Origin: Burkholderiaceae bacterium
Lineage (GTDB): Bacteria > Pseudomonadota > Gammaproteobacteria > Burkholderiales > Burkholderiaceae_C
Direction: 5' to 3'
NCBI GenBank assembly: GCA_025458585.1
Contig: JALOSD010000002.1
Location: 1 to 22,773, forward strand
DNA length: 22,773 nt
Part shown: piece after piece, positions 22,447-22,773 of the stretch
Layout of the letters: the number at the start of each line of letters is the position of its first letter
Position numbering within the stretch: position 1 is the first letter of the stretch
Translations under genes and position numbers: made by a program
Notes under the pieces: generated by a model
What the model was told of the DNA's origin: nothing
Seen by the model: the letters and a program-made list of their open reading frames with translations, nothing else
The model's database searches: none

Positions 22447-22773
22447 AACCCGGGCCGAGCCTGATGAAGCACTACCTGCAGTTCAAGGACCTGCGTGCCG
22501 AGGAGTACGCGTACCTGTTCGAGCGCGCGCGCATCATCAAGCAGCGCTTCAAGAACTACGAGAAGTACCAGCCGCTCGCCGACCGCACGCTGGCGATGAT
22601 CTTCGAGAAGGCCAGCACGCGCACGCGCGTGAGCTTCGAGGCCGGCATGTACCAGATGGGCGGCAGCGTGGTGCACCTGACCACCGGCGACAGCCAGCTC
22701 GGCCGTGCCGAGCCGGTCGAGGACTCGGCGCGCGTGATCAGCCGCATGGTCGACCTCGTGATGATCCGCACCT
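22443..22773 (+). CDS. argF: Ornithine carbamoyltransferase, N-terminal part (cut by window end)
   Basis: The first 110 residues are visible and the frame is open to the edge. The enzyme joins ornithine and carbamoyl phosphate to citrulline. Diagnostic: HYLQFKDL near the start, then LAMIFEKASTRTRVSFEAGM, whose STRTR at 58-62 binds carbamoyl phosphate, and VHLTTGDSQLGRAEP with VEDSARVISRMVDLVMIRT after it. The start is ATG at 22443, overlapping the argD stop (ATGA). A second in-frame ATG at 22464 is possible, but the overlap favours the first. An aspartate carbamoyltransferase shares STRTR but not this N-terminus. Confidence 0.96.
   Translation, partial: MKPGPSLMKHYLQFKDLRAEEYAYLFERARIIKQRFKNYEKYQPLADRTLAMIFEKASTRTRVSFEAGMYQMGGSVVHLTTGDSQLGRAEPVEDSARVISRMVDLVMIRT

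Overview
The window reads as a stretch of chromosome from a high-GC (roughly 70%) betaproteobacterium of the order Burkholderiales, closest in feel to the Rubrivivax/Leptothrix/Methylibium group. Reasons: the glnA / small DUF4124-type gene / ntrB / ntrC block with convergent xthA, the rpsP-rimM-trmD-rplS operon followed by a CoA-pyrophosphatase-type Nudix gene and a CobD/CbiB-family gene, the hda-HAD-pcnB-folK-deoxynucleoside kinase block, murJ divergent from rpsT, and a DUF3579 gene divergent from argD-argF. No rRNA, tRNA, CRISPR array, transposase or integrase gene is visible.

Layout. (1) 1-454: an accessory edge. It holds the C-terminal end of an AbiEii/AbiGii-type toxin, then an AT-richer non-coding stretch with a tandem GTGGGGGTAT repeat, which stops exactly at the xthA start. 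This looks like the end of an integrated element. (2) 455-1231: xthA on the plus strand. (3) 1258-6010, minus strand: glnA, a secreted coiled-coil protein, glnL (ntrB) and glnG (ntrC), that is nitrogen assimilation. A sigma54-type promoter and an NtrC-type site lie upstream of glnA and a terminator just after it. (4) 6211-8355: a CinA-like single-domain protein (minus) divergent from a membrane GGDEF protein (plus). (5) 8417-12311, minus strand: rpsP-rimM-trmD-rplS, then the Nudix gene and the CobD/CbiB-like gene. (6) 12486-13510, plus strand: a GNAT acetyltransferase overlapping a TM2-type membrane protein. (7) 13500-17642, minus strand: hda, HAD phosphatase, pcnB, folK and a deoxynucleoside kinase, with overlapping or abutting ends. 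(8) 17753-20188, minus strand: murJ, then a SirB1-family gene. (9) 20330-20632: rpsT, plus strand. (10) 20698-21027: DUF3579 gene, minus strand. (11) 21238 to the end, plus strand: argD and the start of argF.

How they work together. The glnA block is a closed circuit: NtrB phosphorylates NtrC, which with sigma54 would activate the promoter in front of glnA and so its own genes. The rpsP operon joins two ribosomal proteins with a 30S maturation factor and a tRNA methyltransferase. The hda-to-kinase run joins replication control, RNA polyadenylation, folate synthesis and deoxynucleotide salvage through stop/start overlaps. argD and argF are consecutive arginine-pathway genes with overlapping stop and start.

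Most of the window is conserved housekeeping DNA, and I do not see a convincing undescribed system inside it. The parts most worth a second look are the element boundary at the 5' end of xthA, the glnA control region, the structured leaders of rpsP and rplS, and the argD leader. Intergenic stretches are all under 300 bases; the longer ones are described as separate features.
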